A stretch of 64,000 bases of DNA from Bacteroidales bacterium (GCA_017940465.1 JAGAYN010000031.1:62001-126000); one strand, 5' to 3'. Counted from the first letter of the stretch, positions 44,750-53,992 are shown. The notes: generated by a model from the letters alone, not told the origin. Numbers and translations are program-made.

Positions 44750-46672
44750 ATGAAAAAAACACTATTACTTCTGGCAGCAGCATTGGTATGCAGCGCCATG
44801 ACCGCCCAAACCTTCTTCCAGGAGGATTTCAGCGGCGTATCCGTCAACAACCAGACCGGAATCGGAGCCGTGCCATCGACGTGGGTGACCTACGGCGACG
44901 GGATGGCCAATTACCAAAACTACGTGCAGAACTACGGTTTCACGAGCGACAGCTGGTTCGTGTACGGCACGTCGAATCCGGCGGCCCTGTCGATTTCGTA
45001 TAAGGCACAGGCTGCACCGAGCGACCGCTGGCTGGTGACACCTGCCATCACGATGCCTTCCGCGGCAGCCCCGGCAGGCAGCACCTACGCCCTTACCTTC
45101 TGGGCAGGCGGAAATGACGACCAGAATCCCGAGGAACTGGATGTGCGCATCTCCACCACCGGCACTGCCAAGGCCGACTTCACCACGCTCGGTTCGTTCT
45201 CTATCGGTTCTTCCAACGCGGGCGCTTTCATGGTGCCGCTGTCGAACTATGCCGGGCAGACCATCCACATCGCCTTTGTCAACAAGGGCGACGGCTGGTT
45301 CCTGTTCCTCGACAACATCAAGGTGGAGGTCCTCTCCAACAACAACCTTGAGGTACCCACCATCGTGGCCCCGCTTTTTTCGGAATCCAGCGTGGAGGTG
45401 GCCGTCGTAAACACTGGTGCAGAGCCGCTGACCGGTTTTGAGTATTCCTACACTATCAACGGTACCACCGTCTCCAACCAGAGTGTCAGCGGTATCTCGT
45501 TGAACTACAGCGACTACTATGTGGTAAACGTCCCCCTCGGCACCTACGGCCCTGCCTCCATCGAGTTCACCGCCAGCAATCCCAGCGGTCAAGCCCCCTC
45601 CGTCTCTTCCACCTCCAGGGGAAGCACCAATGTCGTCGACCCCAACGCCACCACCACCCGCACCACCCTGCTGGAGCATTTCACCACAGCACTGTGTGTC
45701 TTTTGCCCTGCCGGACACGAGCGCCTTGGCAATTCCATGCCCGGCTTTGAGGAGAAGATAGCCTGGGTGTCTCACCATTCCGGCTACGGCACCGATGGCC
45801 TCACAATCAACGCCTCGCGCAGCCTTGAGGTGCTCTTCGGCAACGGCGGCCCCTTTGCTCCGGCCATGTGCCTCGACCGCAACCAGGCCTTTGTGAAAGG
45901 CGGCTACGACGGCGTGGTGGGCAACGTGTCAAACGAGAACGATATCCGCCAGCTCTTCACCGCCGCCTCCAACACTCCCGCCGTGGCCACCATCAACATG
46001 AGCGACCTCGGATTCGACCCCCAGACCAACACCCTCACCGTCACCGTCAGCGGCCAGTTCCTCGGCAACTATGAGTTCGACCGTCTCGGCCTCAACCTCT
46101 ACCTGGTTCAGGACGGCATCGTCATGGCACAGAAGGACCAACAGGCCACCTTGGAGAACTACGTGCACAACCACGCCCTGCGCGCCAACATCACCACCGA
46201 CGTGGCCGGCGACACCACCGCCTTTACCTCCAACACCGTCCATGCGGGCGACACCTACAGCAAGACCTACACCTACACCCTCCCCAGCTCCAACTATGCC
46301 ATCCTCCCCGAGAACTGCCGCCTGGTGGCCTTCATCAACAACTTCGGCTACTCCTACAGCCGCCTCAACGTGCTCAACGCCTGCCAGAGCGGCCCCCTCA
46401 CCGGGAGCGTCTCCATCCGCACCGCCGACGAGGCCAGCATCAACGTCCGCACCTATCCCAACCCTGCCACCGAAATGGCCTACATCTCCGCCGAGAGCGT
46501 CATCCGCAGCATCCGTGTGGTCAATGCCCTGGGACAGACCGTGTTGAACCAGGAGAACGTCAATGCCGACATCGTGGAGCTCCGCGCCTCCGAGATGGAG
46601 CCCGGCATGTACATCGTCACCATCCAGACCGACAACGGCACCGCCAGCCAGCGCCTCAACGTCGTCCGCTAA
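44750..46672 (+). CDS. Omp28-related T9SS-secreted protein with choice-of-anchor domain
   Basis: A 640-residue product with signal peptide MKKTLLLLAAALVCSAMTAQ. Residues ~20-200 hold a cleaved-adhesin/choice-of-anchor-type jelly roll (DRWLVTPAITMP to FLDNIKVEVL); residues ~295-560 resemble Omp28 (TTLLEHFTTALCVFCPAGHE with a CxxC pair, YGTDGLTINASRSLE); and the last 80 form a type A sorting domain (YPNPATEMAYIS, VVNALGQTV, MEPGMYIVTI, LNVVR). It is expected to be surface-exposed or released. The CxxC in the Omp28 part resembles a thioredoxin-like site, but redox activity is an inference. The terminator 46702-46735 follows. Confidence 0.88.
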   Translation: MKKTLLLLAAALVCSAMTAQTFFQEDFSGVSVNNQTGIGAVPSTWVTYGDGMANYQNYVQNYGFTSDSWFVYGTSNPAALSISYKAQAAPSDRWLVTPAITMPSAAAPAGSTYALTFWAGGNDDQNPEELDVRISTTGTAKADFTTLGSFSIGSSNAGAFMVPLSNYAGQTIHIAFVNKGDGWFLFLDNIKVEVLSNNNLEVPTIVAPLFSESSVEVAVVNTGAEPLTGFEYSYTINGTTVSNQSVSGISLNYSDYYVVNVPLGTYGPASIEFTASNPSGQAPSVSSTSRGSTNVVDPNATTTRTTLLEHFTTALCVFCPAGHERLGNSMPGFEEKIAWVSHHSGYGTDGLTINASRSLEVLFGNGGPFAPAMCLDRNQAFVKGGYDGVVGNVSNENDIRQLFTAASNTPAVATINMSDLGFDPQTNTLTVTVSGQFLGNYEFDRLGLNLYLVQDGIVMAQKDQQATLENYVHNHALRANITTDVAGDTTAFTSNTVHAGDTYSKTYTYTLPSSNYAILPENCRLVAFINNFGYSYSRLNVLNACQSGPLTGSVSIRTADEASINVRTYPNPATEMAYISAESVIRSIRVVNALGQTVLNQENVNADIVELRASEMEPGMYIVTIQTDNGTASQRLNVVR

Positions 46673-46701
46673 CGACCGAGGCCGATGGCCTACCCCATCC
46701 A

Positions 46702-46735
46702 GAGGAGGATCCCCGCCAGGGACCCTCCTCTTTTT
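46702..46735 (+). terminator. Terminator after the Omp28-like gene
   Basis: A 12-bp stem with one mismatch (46702-46713 with 46719-46730) is followed by five T's, 30 bp after the stop. Confidence 0.78.
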
Positions 46736-46759
46736 GTACCCCTCGCTACCCACCCTCCA

Positions 46760-46980
46760 CCCACCTCCCTGCCACCTCCCTGCCACACACCAGGGAGGGA
46801 AGAAGAGAGGAAGAAGAGGGTGCCTCCAACAGGCTGTGAAACAGCCTGTTGTAAAACTGCCGTTTGGGCCCGTTTTCGGCATTTTGAACGAAAAATTTCC
46901 GCCCCGGAACGCCCCCTTTCCGGGCGATATTTTTTTTGCTCCGGAGGCAATAAAGGGGGCGAAGGGTCGTTATAGCACAA
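46760..46980 (-). repeat. Intergenic repeat family 2, copy C
   Basis: On the minus strand: TTGCCTCCGG, GGCAGTTTTACAACAGGCTG, a CAACAGGCTG/CAGCCTGTTG inverted repeat, then GGAGGCACCCTCTTCTTCC. It is related to the copies at 9640 and 13140. It fills the gap before the gene at 46998; no promoter was recognised in it. Confidence 0.6.
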
Positions 46981-46997
46981 ATGAAATATATAAAAAG

Positions 46998-47594
46998 ATG
47001 AAAAAGACACTTGCACTCCTCCTCCTGGCCTTGAGCTGCACGGCAGCTTTCTCGCAGCAGGTGGCCTCGCGCGCCAAGGCCATGCGCATGCTCGCCTTCA
47101 GCCGGCCAGAGTATATGATAAAAGATATCAAGGTCTATACCGACACGATGACGGTCTACTCCATGTCCGACCAGGTTATCTACCCCTTCGGCGTGTGGGA
47201 GTCGATGGAGCACTACATCACGGAGAACCAGCTCCATTGGTATCGCGAAAGCGGCTATAAGAAGTACTTCGACTCGATGGAGGTCTCCATCAACCGCATG
47301 AGCAGGCTGGACGACAGCTACCTGGACCTCTTCTATTCCATCTGGACCCGCAAGGTGGAGGTGCTGGCCGGGCGGGTGAACGACCCGGAGGTGGTGCTGG
47401 CGAACGGGCTCCATGTGGGGGTGTCGAAGGACGAGGTGTTCCACGTGTTCTTCAAGAAATACCCCAAGTCCTACACCGCCGACGTGGCGGTGCTGAAGGT
47501 GGTCTCCGCCGCTGGCGAGGTGGCCGAGATATATACCTTCAAAGGGCAGAAACTGAGGCATATCAAGGTAGAGACTGCCTATAAATACTATTAG
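46998..47594 (+). CDS. Exported protein of unknown function
   Basis: A 198-residue product with signal peptide MKKTLALLLLALSCTAAFSQ. No domain recognised. The mature part is charged and beta-rich-looking, with the segments IYTDTMTVYSMSDQVIYPFGV and VGVSKDEVFHVFFKKYPKSY. No cysteine or lipobox in the mature part. The ATG at 46998 is chosen because it begins the signal peptide; the longer frame upstream lies in repeat C. The stop overlaps the GTG start of nadD by one base, so the two are probably co-translated. Confidence 0.8.
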   Translation: MKKTLALLLLALSCTAAFSQQVASRAKAMRMLAFSRPEYMIKDIKVYTDTMTVYSMSDQVIYPFGVWESMEHYITENQLHWYRESGYKKYFDSMEVSINRMSRLDDSYLDLFYSIWTRKVEVLAGRVNDPEVVLANGLHVGVSKDEVFHVFFKKYPKSYTADVAVLKVVSAAGEVAEIYTFKGQKLRHIKVETAYKYY

Positions 47595-48172
47595 TGAAAA
47601 GCACCGCCCTCTTCTTCGGTTCGTTCAACCCCATCCATGTGGGGCACCTCATCATTGCCAACACCATACTCCGGCAGGAGGGCATCGATGAGGTGTGGCT
47701 TGTGGTGAGTCCGCAGAATCCGTTGAAGGAGCGTTCCTCGCTGCTGCCCAACCACCACCGGCTGCAGATGGTGCGCCGCGCCATCGATGACAACTACCGT
47801 CTCCGCGCATGCGACATAGAGATGCACCTGCCTGTGCCGAGTTACACCGTGGTGACCCTCGCGGCCCTGGAGGAGAAGTATCCCGACCGGCAGTTCTGCC
47901 TCGTCATGGGGTCCGACAACCTCGATACGCTCCACCGCTGGCGCAATTACCAGCACCTCCTCGACCACTACCGCATCCTGGTCTATCCCCGCCCGGGCAG
48001 CGAGCAGAGCCCCCTGCGCTCGCATCCGGCTGTGACAATGGTGGATGTGCCGATGATAGACATCTCCTCCACCTACATACGCACCCTCATACAGGCTGGC
48101 CAGGATGTGCGCTACCTCCTCACAGAGCCTGTCTACAAGTATCTCACCGAGATGCACTTTTACGAACATTGA
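47594..48172 (+). CDS. nadD: Nicotinate-nucleotide adenylyltransferase
   Basis: A 192-residue enzyme that adenylates nicotinate mononucleotide in NAD synthesis. Nucleotidyltransferase signatures: FFGSFNPIHVGHLIIA (HxGH) and DISSTYIRTLI (the ISSTxIR motif), plus LVMGSDNLDTLHRW. The start is GTG at 47594, one base into the stop of the upstream gene; the product's first residues align with the conserved N-terminus. Confidence 0.94.
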   Translation: MKSTALFFGSFNPIHVGHLIIANTILRQEGIDEVWLVVSPQNPLKERSSLLPNHHRLQMVRRAIDDNYRLRACDIEMHLPVPSYTVVTLAALEEKYPDRQFCLVMGSDNLDTLHRWRNYQHLLDHYRILVYPRPGSEQSPLRSHPAVTMVDVPMIDISSTYIRTLIQAGQDVRYLLTEPVYKYLTEMHFYEH

Positions 48173-48186
48173 AACCGCAAAGCCCT

Positions 48187-51100
48187 ATGAATACAAGACC
48201 CCTCGCACTGCTGTGTGCCCTGCTGATCGGCCTGACATCCGTGGCCCAGAAACCCAAGACGGTGGAGTTCTCCGCCGCCGGACTGCCGGACGAGTTGCTC
48301 GAATACATGAACAAGTCCACCTCCGACAGCGACCGGCAAAAGGAAAACACCAAGACGCTGAAGGCATTCAAGCCTGTCTATGGCTCGTTGGACGGCGCCA
48401 TGCAGCAGCGCATAGCGGAGCTGTATACCTATGGTGTCAAGGCCAAGCTCAAGGGCAATCCCGACATGTGCAACCTCACCAGGGCGCTGACTGCCTATGC
48501 CTCCACCCCCGGCAACGGGGCCAATTTCGACGCTTTCGTCAAGGGATTGGAGCAGATGAAGCAGAAGTCGGCCAAAGCCAAGGGAGTGAATGAGTATGTG
48601 GACTTCTGCCAAGGGCTGCTCGACGAGCGGGTGCTCTACAAGAGCAACTCCTGCGAGTGGCGCTTCGCCAAGGGCACACCGTTCAACTTGGAGGTGAAGG
48701 GTGGCGCGGTGCTGGTGCGGTTCGACGTGCCGGCCGACCTCAATTACTTCTCCAACAAGGACCACAATGTCATCCGTTCCACTACGGGAGTCTACGACTA
48801 CAAGGAGAACCGCTGGAAAGGAAAGGGGGGGCGTGTGGACTGGGCACGTACCGGCTTGCCGGCTGCCGATTGCTATGCCGACCTGGCATCGTACGAGTTG
48901 GAAACCAAGTTCCCCAAGTTCAAGGCCGATTCCGTGATGTTTGTCAATGTGCGCTACTTCGACAACCCCATCCCGGGCCGTCTGGAGGAGGCCCTGTCCA
49001 ACGTCATGGCGCCTGAGAAATACAACTATCCACGCTTCCGTTCCTACCAGCGCGACTTCGTCATCAAGGACATCATGCCCGAGGTGGACTACAGCGGCAG
49101 CTTTATGATGAACGGTTCCAAGTTCATCACCGCCAGCAGCAAGCATCCCGCCCGCCTGATTTTCAACCAGGGGGGCAAGCCCCGCCTGGCCGTTACCTCG
49201 CTCAAGTTCACCGTCACTCCGGAACGTATGCATGCCGAGAACGCCACGGTGGCCCTCTTTGTCGGCAAGGAGGACTCTATTGCCAACACGGGTATAACCG
49301 TGCGTTATGTTCCGGCAGACAAGCAGGTGGTGCTGGTGAACGATTCCAAGCGTAACTTCTACAGCCCCTATATCGACACTTATCACCAGCTGGATATCTA
49401 CAGCGAGTCGCTGGTGTGGAGGGTGGATCGCGACGAGGTGCTCTTCTCCAACCTGGGGGCGGCGGGCGCGGTGAGCAGCAACACCTTCGAGTCGAGCAGC
49501 TACTACACCTTCTCCAAGTATCGCCAAATCAAGGGTATCGACCAGGAAAGCCCTGTGGCAAGGGTGTATGACTACTCGCGCTCCGTGGGGTCCGAGTTCG
49601 GAGTGCAGGGGTTTTCCAACCACCTGGGGCTTGACATGAGCCAGACGCTGCTGATGATACACACCCTTTCGCGTCACGGTCTGGTCTCGTTCAACGAGAT
49701 TACGGGCAGGGTGTACGTGAAGGAGAAGCTGATTGACTACCACAAAGCCTTCTCGCGCAGCAAGGATTTCGACTATGATGCGCTCACACTGGAGTCCACG
49801 GCGGCAGGTACCAACGCCCGGTTGAGTATCGAGGACGGTCTGCTGCACGTCCGGGGGGTGAGTCAATTCGTGGTCTCCGACAGCCAGTCGGTGGTGGTGT
49901 ATCCTGATTCGCTGACGGGCAACATGGTCACCGTGGGGCAGAATCGCACCCTGCATTTCAGCGGGCGCATCAATGTGGGCAAGTTCATCCTTACGGTCAA
50001 GGATGCCGACTTCTCGTACGAGGACTTCAGTTTCAACATGCCTACCATAGAGCGTATGGAGTTCTATGTGCCTGATTTCAAGGATAACAAGTATGAGCAG
50101 TTGGTCCGCACACCGCTGAACAACCTGGTGGGTACGCTGGCAGTGGACAAGCCGGATAACCACAACGGGCTGACCAAGAACAAGGAGTATCCCATCTTCA
50201 AGAGTACGGAGAACAGCTTTGTCTACTACGACCGGCCTGAAATCCAGGGTCGTCAGTACGACCGCGAGCGGTTCTACTACACGCTGCATCCGTTCACGAT
50301 AAACAGTATGCTGGACTTTGTCACGGACAGCCTCCAGTTCAACGGTGTACTCACCTCGGCCGGCATCTTTCCGGACATCAAGGAGCCGCTCCGTGTGCAG
50401 AAAGACTACTATCTGGGCTTCCGCACAGCCACGCCGGCAGGCGGCTACCCTGCCTATGGCGGCAAGGGAACCTACAGCAACAAAATCAGTCTCGACCACA
50501 ACGGATTGCGCGGAGCGGGTGCGGTGGGCTACTTGGTGTCCCATTCCACCTCCAAGGACTACCTCTTCCTGCCGGATTCGATGGTGGCTGTGACCGACAC
50601 TTTCAGCGTCAAGGAGGAGCAGGGCTTCCCCGACATCCGCAACGGCCGTGCGTCCATGCACTGGCTTCCCTACCAGGATTCGATGGCTGTGGCCACGCTG
50701 GACAAGGGGCGTCCGTTCTCCATGTACCGTGGCGATGCCTCGCTGCGTGGCCGTGTGGCCCTGATGCCACAGGGGGCGTCGGCGGCCGGCACTGCCGTGG
50801 TGCGCGAGGGCACCTTCGAGTCGAAGCATTTCGCCCTCGCTTCGCGCGAGATGAGTGCCAACGTGAGCAACTTCACCTTGCGCAGCACGAAGTTCAACAC
50901 CGTGGCCTTCACGGCTACCGACATCGCCTCCAATGTCAACTACGACACCCGCCGCGCCGACCTGCAGTCGAAGCAAGGGCCTGTGCGCACCGAGCTGCAG
51001 CTGGTCCAGTACGAGGCCTGGGCCGACCGCTTCTCGTGGGAGATGGACCGCAAGGAACTGGATCTCCTGAACTCCACGCGCGAGACCTCCGAGGGGATGG

Positions 51101-52707
51101 AGAGCATGGACATACGGATGCGCCTGCAGAAGGCGTCCGACATGCCGGGGGTACGCTTTGTCAGCACCGACCCCGCGCAGCAGAGGCTCTCCTACCACTC
51201 CCTCCGCAGTATCTATAAATATGATTTGGGCGACCTTTCCAGCCAGGGGGTCTACCTCATCAACGTGGCCGACGCCGCCATTGCCCCGGCCGCCGACAGC
51301 GTGCATATCAACAAGGGAGGCGGCATGCGGGTGCTGAACAATGCCTCGCTGGTGTGCGACCGCGAACATGCCTACCACTATATCTTCAATGCCGACCTCA
51401 TTGTCAACGCCTCCAACAGCTACACCGGCAAGGGCTACATCGACTATCAGGACGACCTCAAGAAGAAGCAGCGCATCTTCCTGTCCGACATCGGGGTGCG
51501 CAACGGGGTGACGGTGGCACAAGGCTCCATCAGCGACAGCGCATCTTTCTCCCTCAGTTCGGCCTTCGGCTTTGCCGGCAAGGCGCGGGTGGAGGGCAAC
51601 CGGCAGTGGATCTTCTTCGAGGGCGGTGTGCGCCTCATACAGCCGTGCATCCCGGAAAATCAGCTGGCCCTGCTGGCCTATGCCGACTATACCGACCCCG
51701 AGCACATCCATGTCACCGTGCCTGAACAGCCTACCGACTGGAAGGGCAACCGCATCACCGCCTCTATCCTCATGGACAAGACCACCCTCCAGCCCCATGC
51801 CGCCTTCCTCACCAACGAGAAGGTGGCCGACAACGAGCTCCTTTCCGCCCACGGGGTGCTCACCCACCTGGGCGACAGCAAGCAGTACATGATAGGCTCC
51901 GAGGAGAAGGTGGCCGACCCTGACGCGGTGGTGGGGCCCTACCTCTCGCTCTCGACAAGCGACTGCGTGGTGGAAGGCGAGGGCATCATCAATTTCCCCA
52001 TGCGGCGCACACAGGCCGGCTTCTACGCCTACGGCACCGCCTCGGTGGGCATGCGCGACTCCCAGGAGGACTACCTCACCACCGTCTTCGGCATCAACTT
52101 CCCCATCGACGCCAGCCTGGTCGCCTCGCTCTACAGCAACCTCAAGGAGGACCTCCGCCTCTCTTCCATAGGTTCCACCACCAACGCCGAGATGCGCCAC
52201 GCCCTGATGCACCACCTGGGGGCCGACAAGGGGGCCGCCGCCTACGCCCTCTACAGCTCCACGGGCGAACTGGAGAAGGTGCCCGACGCGATGAAGGGCA
52301 ACCTGCTGTTCGACAATGTGAGGTGGCAGTACCTGCCCGGCTGGGGACTCTACTATGACGGCAAGGTGGGCCTGGTGGCCGCCGGCGACAAGGCGCTGGG
52401 TGTGCAGGTGAACCTCAAGGCGCAGATTTTCAAGCGCGGCAACTCGCAGCAGATGATTTTCTTCGTGCAGGCCGCACGCGACCACTGGTACTTCTTCAAA
52501 TATGACCTGGGCACCAGCGAGCTCACCATCTACACCTCCAATGGCACTTGGGCCGACCAGGTCAAGGCCCTGCCGCTCGACCAGCGCAAGGTGGAGAAGG
52601 AGGGGCTGCCCATGTTCCGCTACTTTGTGGGCAACAATTCGTCCGAGGTGCAGACGTGGCTCACGCGCTTCTCGAAGAGTGTCTACTCCGAAGAGGACGA
52701 TTTTTAA
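48187..52707 (+). CDS. Very large exported protein, 1506 residues, function unknown
   Basis: It begins MNTRPLALLCALLIGLTSVAQ, a signal peptide, 14 bp after nadD. No catalytic or sorting motif recognised. Residues ~20-150 look helical; the rest is a long series of beta-strand-rich stretches with similar local patterns (for example DSVMFVNVRYF, YSGSFMMNGSKF, KDADFSYEDFSFNM), suggesting a beta-solenoid or repeated beta fold. There is no C-terminal T9SS domain and no terminal aromatic typical of an outer-membrane barrel, so the location could be periplasmic or the outer-membrane inner face. The ORF extends upstream only in the nadD-overlapping frame. The large antisense frame (48160-52752) is a shadow. 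Confidence 0.85.
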   Translation: MNTRPLALLCALLIGLTSVAQKPKTVEFSAAGLPDELLEYMNKSTSDSDRQKENTKTLKAFKPVYGSLDGAMQQRIAELYTYGVKAKLKGNPDMCNLTRALTAYASTPGNGANFDAFVKGLEQMKQKSAKAKGVNEYVDFCQGLLDERVLYKSNSCEWRFAKGTPFNLEVKGGAVLVRFDVPADLNYFSNKDHNVIRSTTGVYDYKENRWKGKGGRVDWARTGLPAADCYADLASYELETKFPKFKADSVMFVNVRYFDNPIPGRLEEALSNVMAPEKYNYPRFRSYQRDFVIKDIMPEVDYSGSFMMNGSKFITASSKHPARLIFNQGGKPRLAVTSLKFTVTPERMHAENATVALFVGKEDSIANTGITVRYVPADKQVVLVNDSKRNFYSPYIDTYHQLDIYSESLVWRVDRDEVLFSNLGAAGAVSSNTFESSSYYTFSKYRQIKGIDQESPVARVYDYSRSVGSEFGVQGFSNHLGLDMSQTLLMIHTLSRHGLVSFNEITGRVYVKEKLIDYHKAFSRSKDFDYDALTLESTAAGTNARLSIEDGLLHVRGVSQFVVSDSQSVVVYPDSLTGNMVTVGQNRTLHFSGRINVGKFILTVKDADFSYEDFSFNMPTIERMEFYVPDFKDNKYEQLVRTPLNNLVGTLAVDKPDNHNGLTKNKEYPIFKSTENSFVYYDRPEIQGRQYDRERFYYTLHPFTINSMLDFVTDSLQFNGVLTSAGIFPDIKEPLRVQKDYYLGFRTATPAGGYPAYGGKGTYSNKISLDHNGLRGAGAVGYLVSHSTSKDYLFLPDSMVAVTDTFSVKEEQGFPDIRNGRASMHWLPYQDSMAVATLDKGRPFSMYRGDASLRGRVALMPQGASAAGTAVVREGTFESKHFALASREMSANVSNFTLRSTKFNTVAFTATDIASNVNYDTRRADLQSKQGPVRTELQLVQYEAWADRFSWEMDRKELDLLNSTRETSEGMESMDIRMRLQKASDMPGVRFVSTDPAQQRLSYHSLRSIYKYDLGDLSSQGVYLINVADAAIAPAADSVHINKGGGMRVLNNASLVCDREHAYHYIFNADLIVNASNSYTGKGYIDYQDDLKKKQRIFLSDIGVRNGVTVAQGSISDSASFSLSSAFGFAGKARVEGNRQWIFFEGGVRLIQPCIPENQLALLAYADYTDPEHIHVTVPEQPTDWKGNRITASILMDKTTLQPHAAFLTNEKVADNELLSAHGVLTHLGDSKQYMIGSEEKVADPDAVVGPYLSLSTSDCVVEGEGIINFPMRRTQAGFYAYGTASVGMRDSQEDYLTTVFGINFPIDASLVASLYSNLKEDLRLSSIGSTTNAEMRHALMHHLGADKGAAAYALYSSTGELEKVPDAMKGNLLFDNVRWQYLPGWGLYYDGKVGLVAAGDKALGVQVNLKAQIFKRGNSQQMIFFVQAARDHWYFFKYDLGTSELTIYTSNGTWADQVKALPLDQRKVEKEGLPMFRYFVGNNSSEVQTWLTRFSKSVYSEEDDF

Positions 52708-52716
52708 TGAAATCCG

Positions 52717-52753
52717 AGTGACGGCGGGGCCTCGAAGAGGCCCCGCCGTCACT
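52717..52753 (+). terminator. Strong intrinsic terminator
   Basis: A perfect 16-bp stem (52717-52732 with 52738-52753) with a 5-nt loop, followed by a short T run, 10 bp after the stop of the 1506-residue gene. Confidence 0.85.
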
Positions 52754-52823
52754 TTTCTGTGAAAATAATCGACCTTGAAAACCAGTCAGATAAGGTCAAA
52801 AACGTTCACTTTTGAAAAAAATA

Positions 52824-52855
52824 TTTGGCCAGTCGGAAAATTGTTTGTACTTTTG
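52824..52855 (+). promoter_or_regulatory. Promoter of the tRNA-Leu pair
   Basis: TTTG (52824-52827) and TACTTTTG (52848-52855) are 20 bp apart, a consensus Bacteroidota promoter, ~45 bp before the first tRNA. Confidence 0.8.
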
Positions 52856-52899
52856 CACCCGCTTTTAAAAGATAAAAGGTTGCTTTGGAAGCATCGAAT

Positions 52900-52983
52900 G
52901 CCCAGGTGGTGGAATTGGTAGACACGCTACTTTGAGGGGGTAGTGCCGATTTAGGCGTGCAAGTTCAAGTCTTGTCCTGGGCA
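52900..52983 (+). tRNA. tRNA-Leu (anticodon GAG)
   Basis: Acceptor arm GCCCAGG pairs with CCTGGGC. D-arm GGTGGAATTGGTAGACAC; anticodon stem CTACT/GGTAG with loop TTGAGGG, so anticodon GAG; a class II variable arm; T-arm with GTTCAAGTC. The 3' CCA is not fully encoded (ACCC follows). 28 bp separate it from the next tRNA. Confidence 0.92.
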
Positions 52984-53011
52984 CCCTGAAACGAGCTTGA
53001 GAAAGCAAAAT

Positions 53012-53096
53012 GCCCGGATGGCGGAATTGGTAGACGCGCACGTTTCAGGTGCGTGTATCGAAAGATGTGCAGGTTCAAGTCCTGTTCCGGGCACCA
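53012..53096 (+). tRNA. tRNA-Leu (anticodon CAG)
   Basis: Acceptor GCCCGGA pairs with TCCGGGC. Anticodon stem CACGT/GCGTG with loop TTCAGGT gives anticodon CAG. A class II variable arm and GTTCAAGTCC T-arm follow, and the CCA is encoded. A strong hairpin begins at its last base. Confidence 0.94.
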
Positions 53097-53135
53097 GAAA
53101 GGGAGACCTTGATTCAAGGTCTCCCTTTCTCTTTT
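53096..53135. terminator. Terminator of the tRNA pair
   Basis: A perfect 15-bp stem (53096-53110 with 53116-53130) with a 5-nt loop, then CTTTTGCTTT. The aroE gene ends ~80 bp away on the other strand. Confidence 0.85.
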
Positions 53136-53146
53136 GCTTTCTCCCA

Positions 53147-53227
53147 CGCCGGGTTTCCGACCGGAGTTTCGACACTCCCGGCCGCTGGTACAGTTGCCTG
53201 GGTTTCCGCGTCGTTATGGTTCTGTAG
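53147..53227 (+). pseudogene. 3'-end fragment of a DGR target gene (variable-repeat remnant)
   Basis: The 26 codons before the TAG at 53225 align, without gaps, to the last 26 codons of the SUMF1-like gene at 54264 (LGFRVVxVL end). The differences lie mainly in codons that would be AAC or AGG in a template repeat: GAC, TTC, GAC, GGC, CGC, TGG, TAC, TGC here, against TTT, TAC, TAC, ATC, AAC, AGG, AGC, ATC there. No upstream part of the gene remains; the fragment starts right after the tRNA terminator and its end overlaps the aroE 3' end by 14 bp. Confidence 0.75.
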
Positions 53228-53984
53228 CCTGGCAGGAGGCGGCGTGGTTCCAGAGGGCCCAGCTGAGGCGGGCCTGGCGGTGGAGCATGGCGAGGCCGTC
53301 GTGAGTGCGGGCGCCGAGGGCGGCGGCCTGCCGCAGGAGCAGGGTGGGGGAGGGGTTGTAGATGAGGTCGTAGACCAGGAGGCTTTGCGGGACGCGGAGC
53401 GCAAGGGGGAGCCGCGCGAGGTCGAGGGGCGAGCGGCCCGCGTCGGGGTGCATGCCGACGGGGGTGGCGTTCACCAGCAGGGTGGCCTCGGCGAGGGGGA
53501 GCCGTGCGAGGTCGGGGTAGGCTATCTGCCTGTCGCCCTTCGGATTGCGGCTGACGAAGAGGGGGTCCGTGCCCATCTGCTTCGCGGCCCAGGTCACGGC
53601 CTGTGCGGCGCCGCCGGTGCCGAGGATGAGGACGTGGCGGGGGGCGAAGGAGGAGAGCTGCAGCGTGTGGAGGAAGGCCGGGGCGTCGGTGTTGTGGCCG
53701 ATGAGGCGGCCGTGGCTGACGACGACGCAGTTGACGGCCCCAATGGCCTCGGCCTCCGGCGCGAGGCCGTCGAGCAGCGGCAGGATGGCCTGCTTGTAGG
53801 GGATGGTGACGTTGAAACCCGCAATATGCTCGCGCTCAACCCACTGCCGCAGTCCGTCGAGGTGCTCCATCTCGTAGAGCCCGTAGGCATGGTCGTCCAG
53901 CCCGAGGCGCGAGAAGAGCGCCTCGAACCACTGCTGCGACCACGAGTGTCCCAGCCGCCTGCCTATCAAGCCGTAACGCTGCAT
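53214..53984 (-). CDS. aroE: Shikimate dehydrogenase
   Basis: A 256-residue NADPH enzyme reducing 3-dehydroshikimate in aromatic amino-acid synthesis. Shikimate-binding GLIGRRLGHSWSQQWF, catalytic NVTIPYKQAILPLLD (Lys), NTDAPAF, the NADP loop LILGTGGAAQAVTWA, and VNATPVGMHP. A typical length for Bacteroidota AroE. The TATCTTTG box (53993-54000) lies 9 bp before the ATG, so the leader is very short. Its last codons overlap the retroelement fragment. Confidence 0.94.
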   Translation of the reverse strand: MQRYGLIGRRLGHSWSQQWFEALFSRLGLDDHAYGLYEMEHLDGLRQWVEREHIAGFNVTIPYKQAILPLLDGLAPEAEAIGAVNCVVVSHGRLIGHNTDAPAFLHTLQLSSFAPRHVLILGTGGAAQAVTWAAKQMGTDPLFVSRNPKGDRQIAYPDLARLPLAEATLLVNATPVGMHPDAGRSPLDLARLPLALRVPQSLLVYDLIYNPSPTLLLRQAAALGARTHDGLAMLHRQARLSWALWNHAASCQATEP

Positions 53985-53992
53985 TGCGGGTG

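Noticed and set aside
48160-52752. 1530-codon open frame opposite the large exported protein
   Set aside because: It is the mirror of the real gene, which has a signal peptide and an operon context; the antisense frame has low-complexity His/Val/Gly-rich sequence.
53147-53227. Template repeat of the DGR
   Set aside because: A template should carry AAC at the variable positions; this copy has GAC, TTC, GGC, TGG and others, so it is a variable-type copy.
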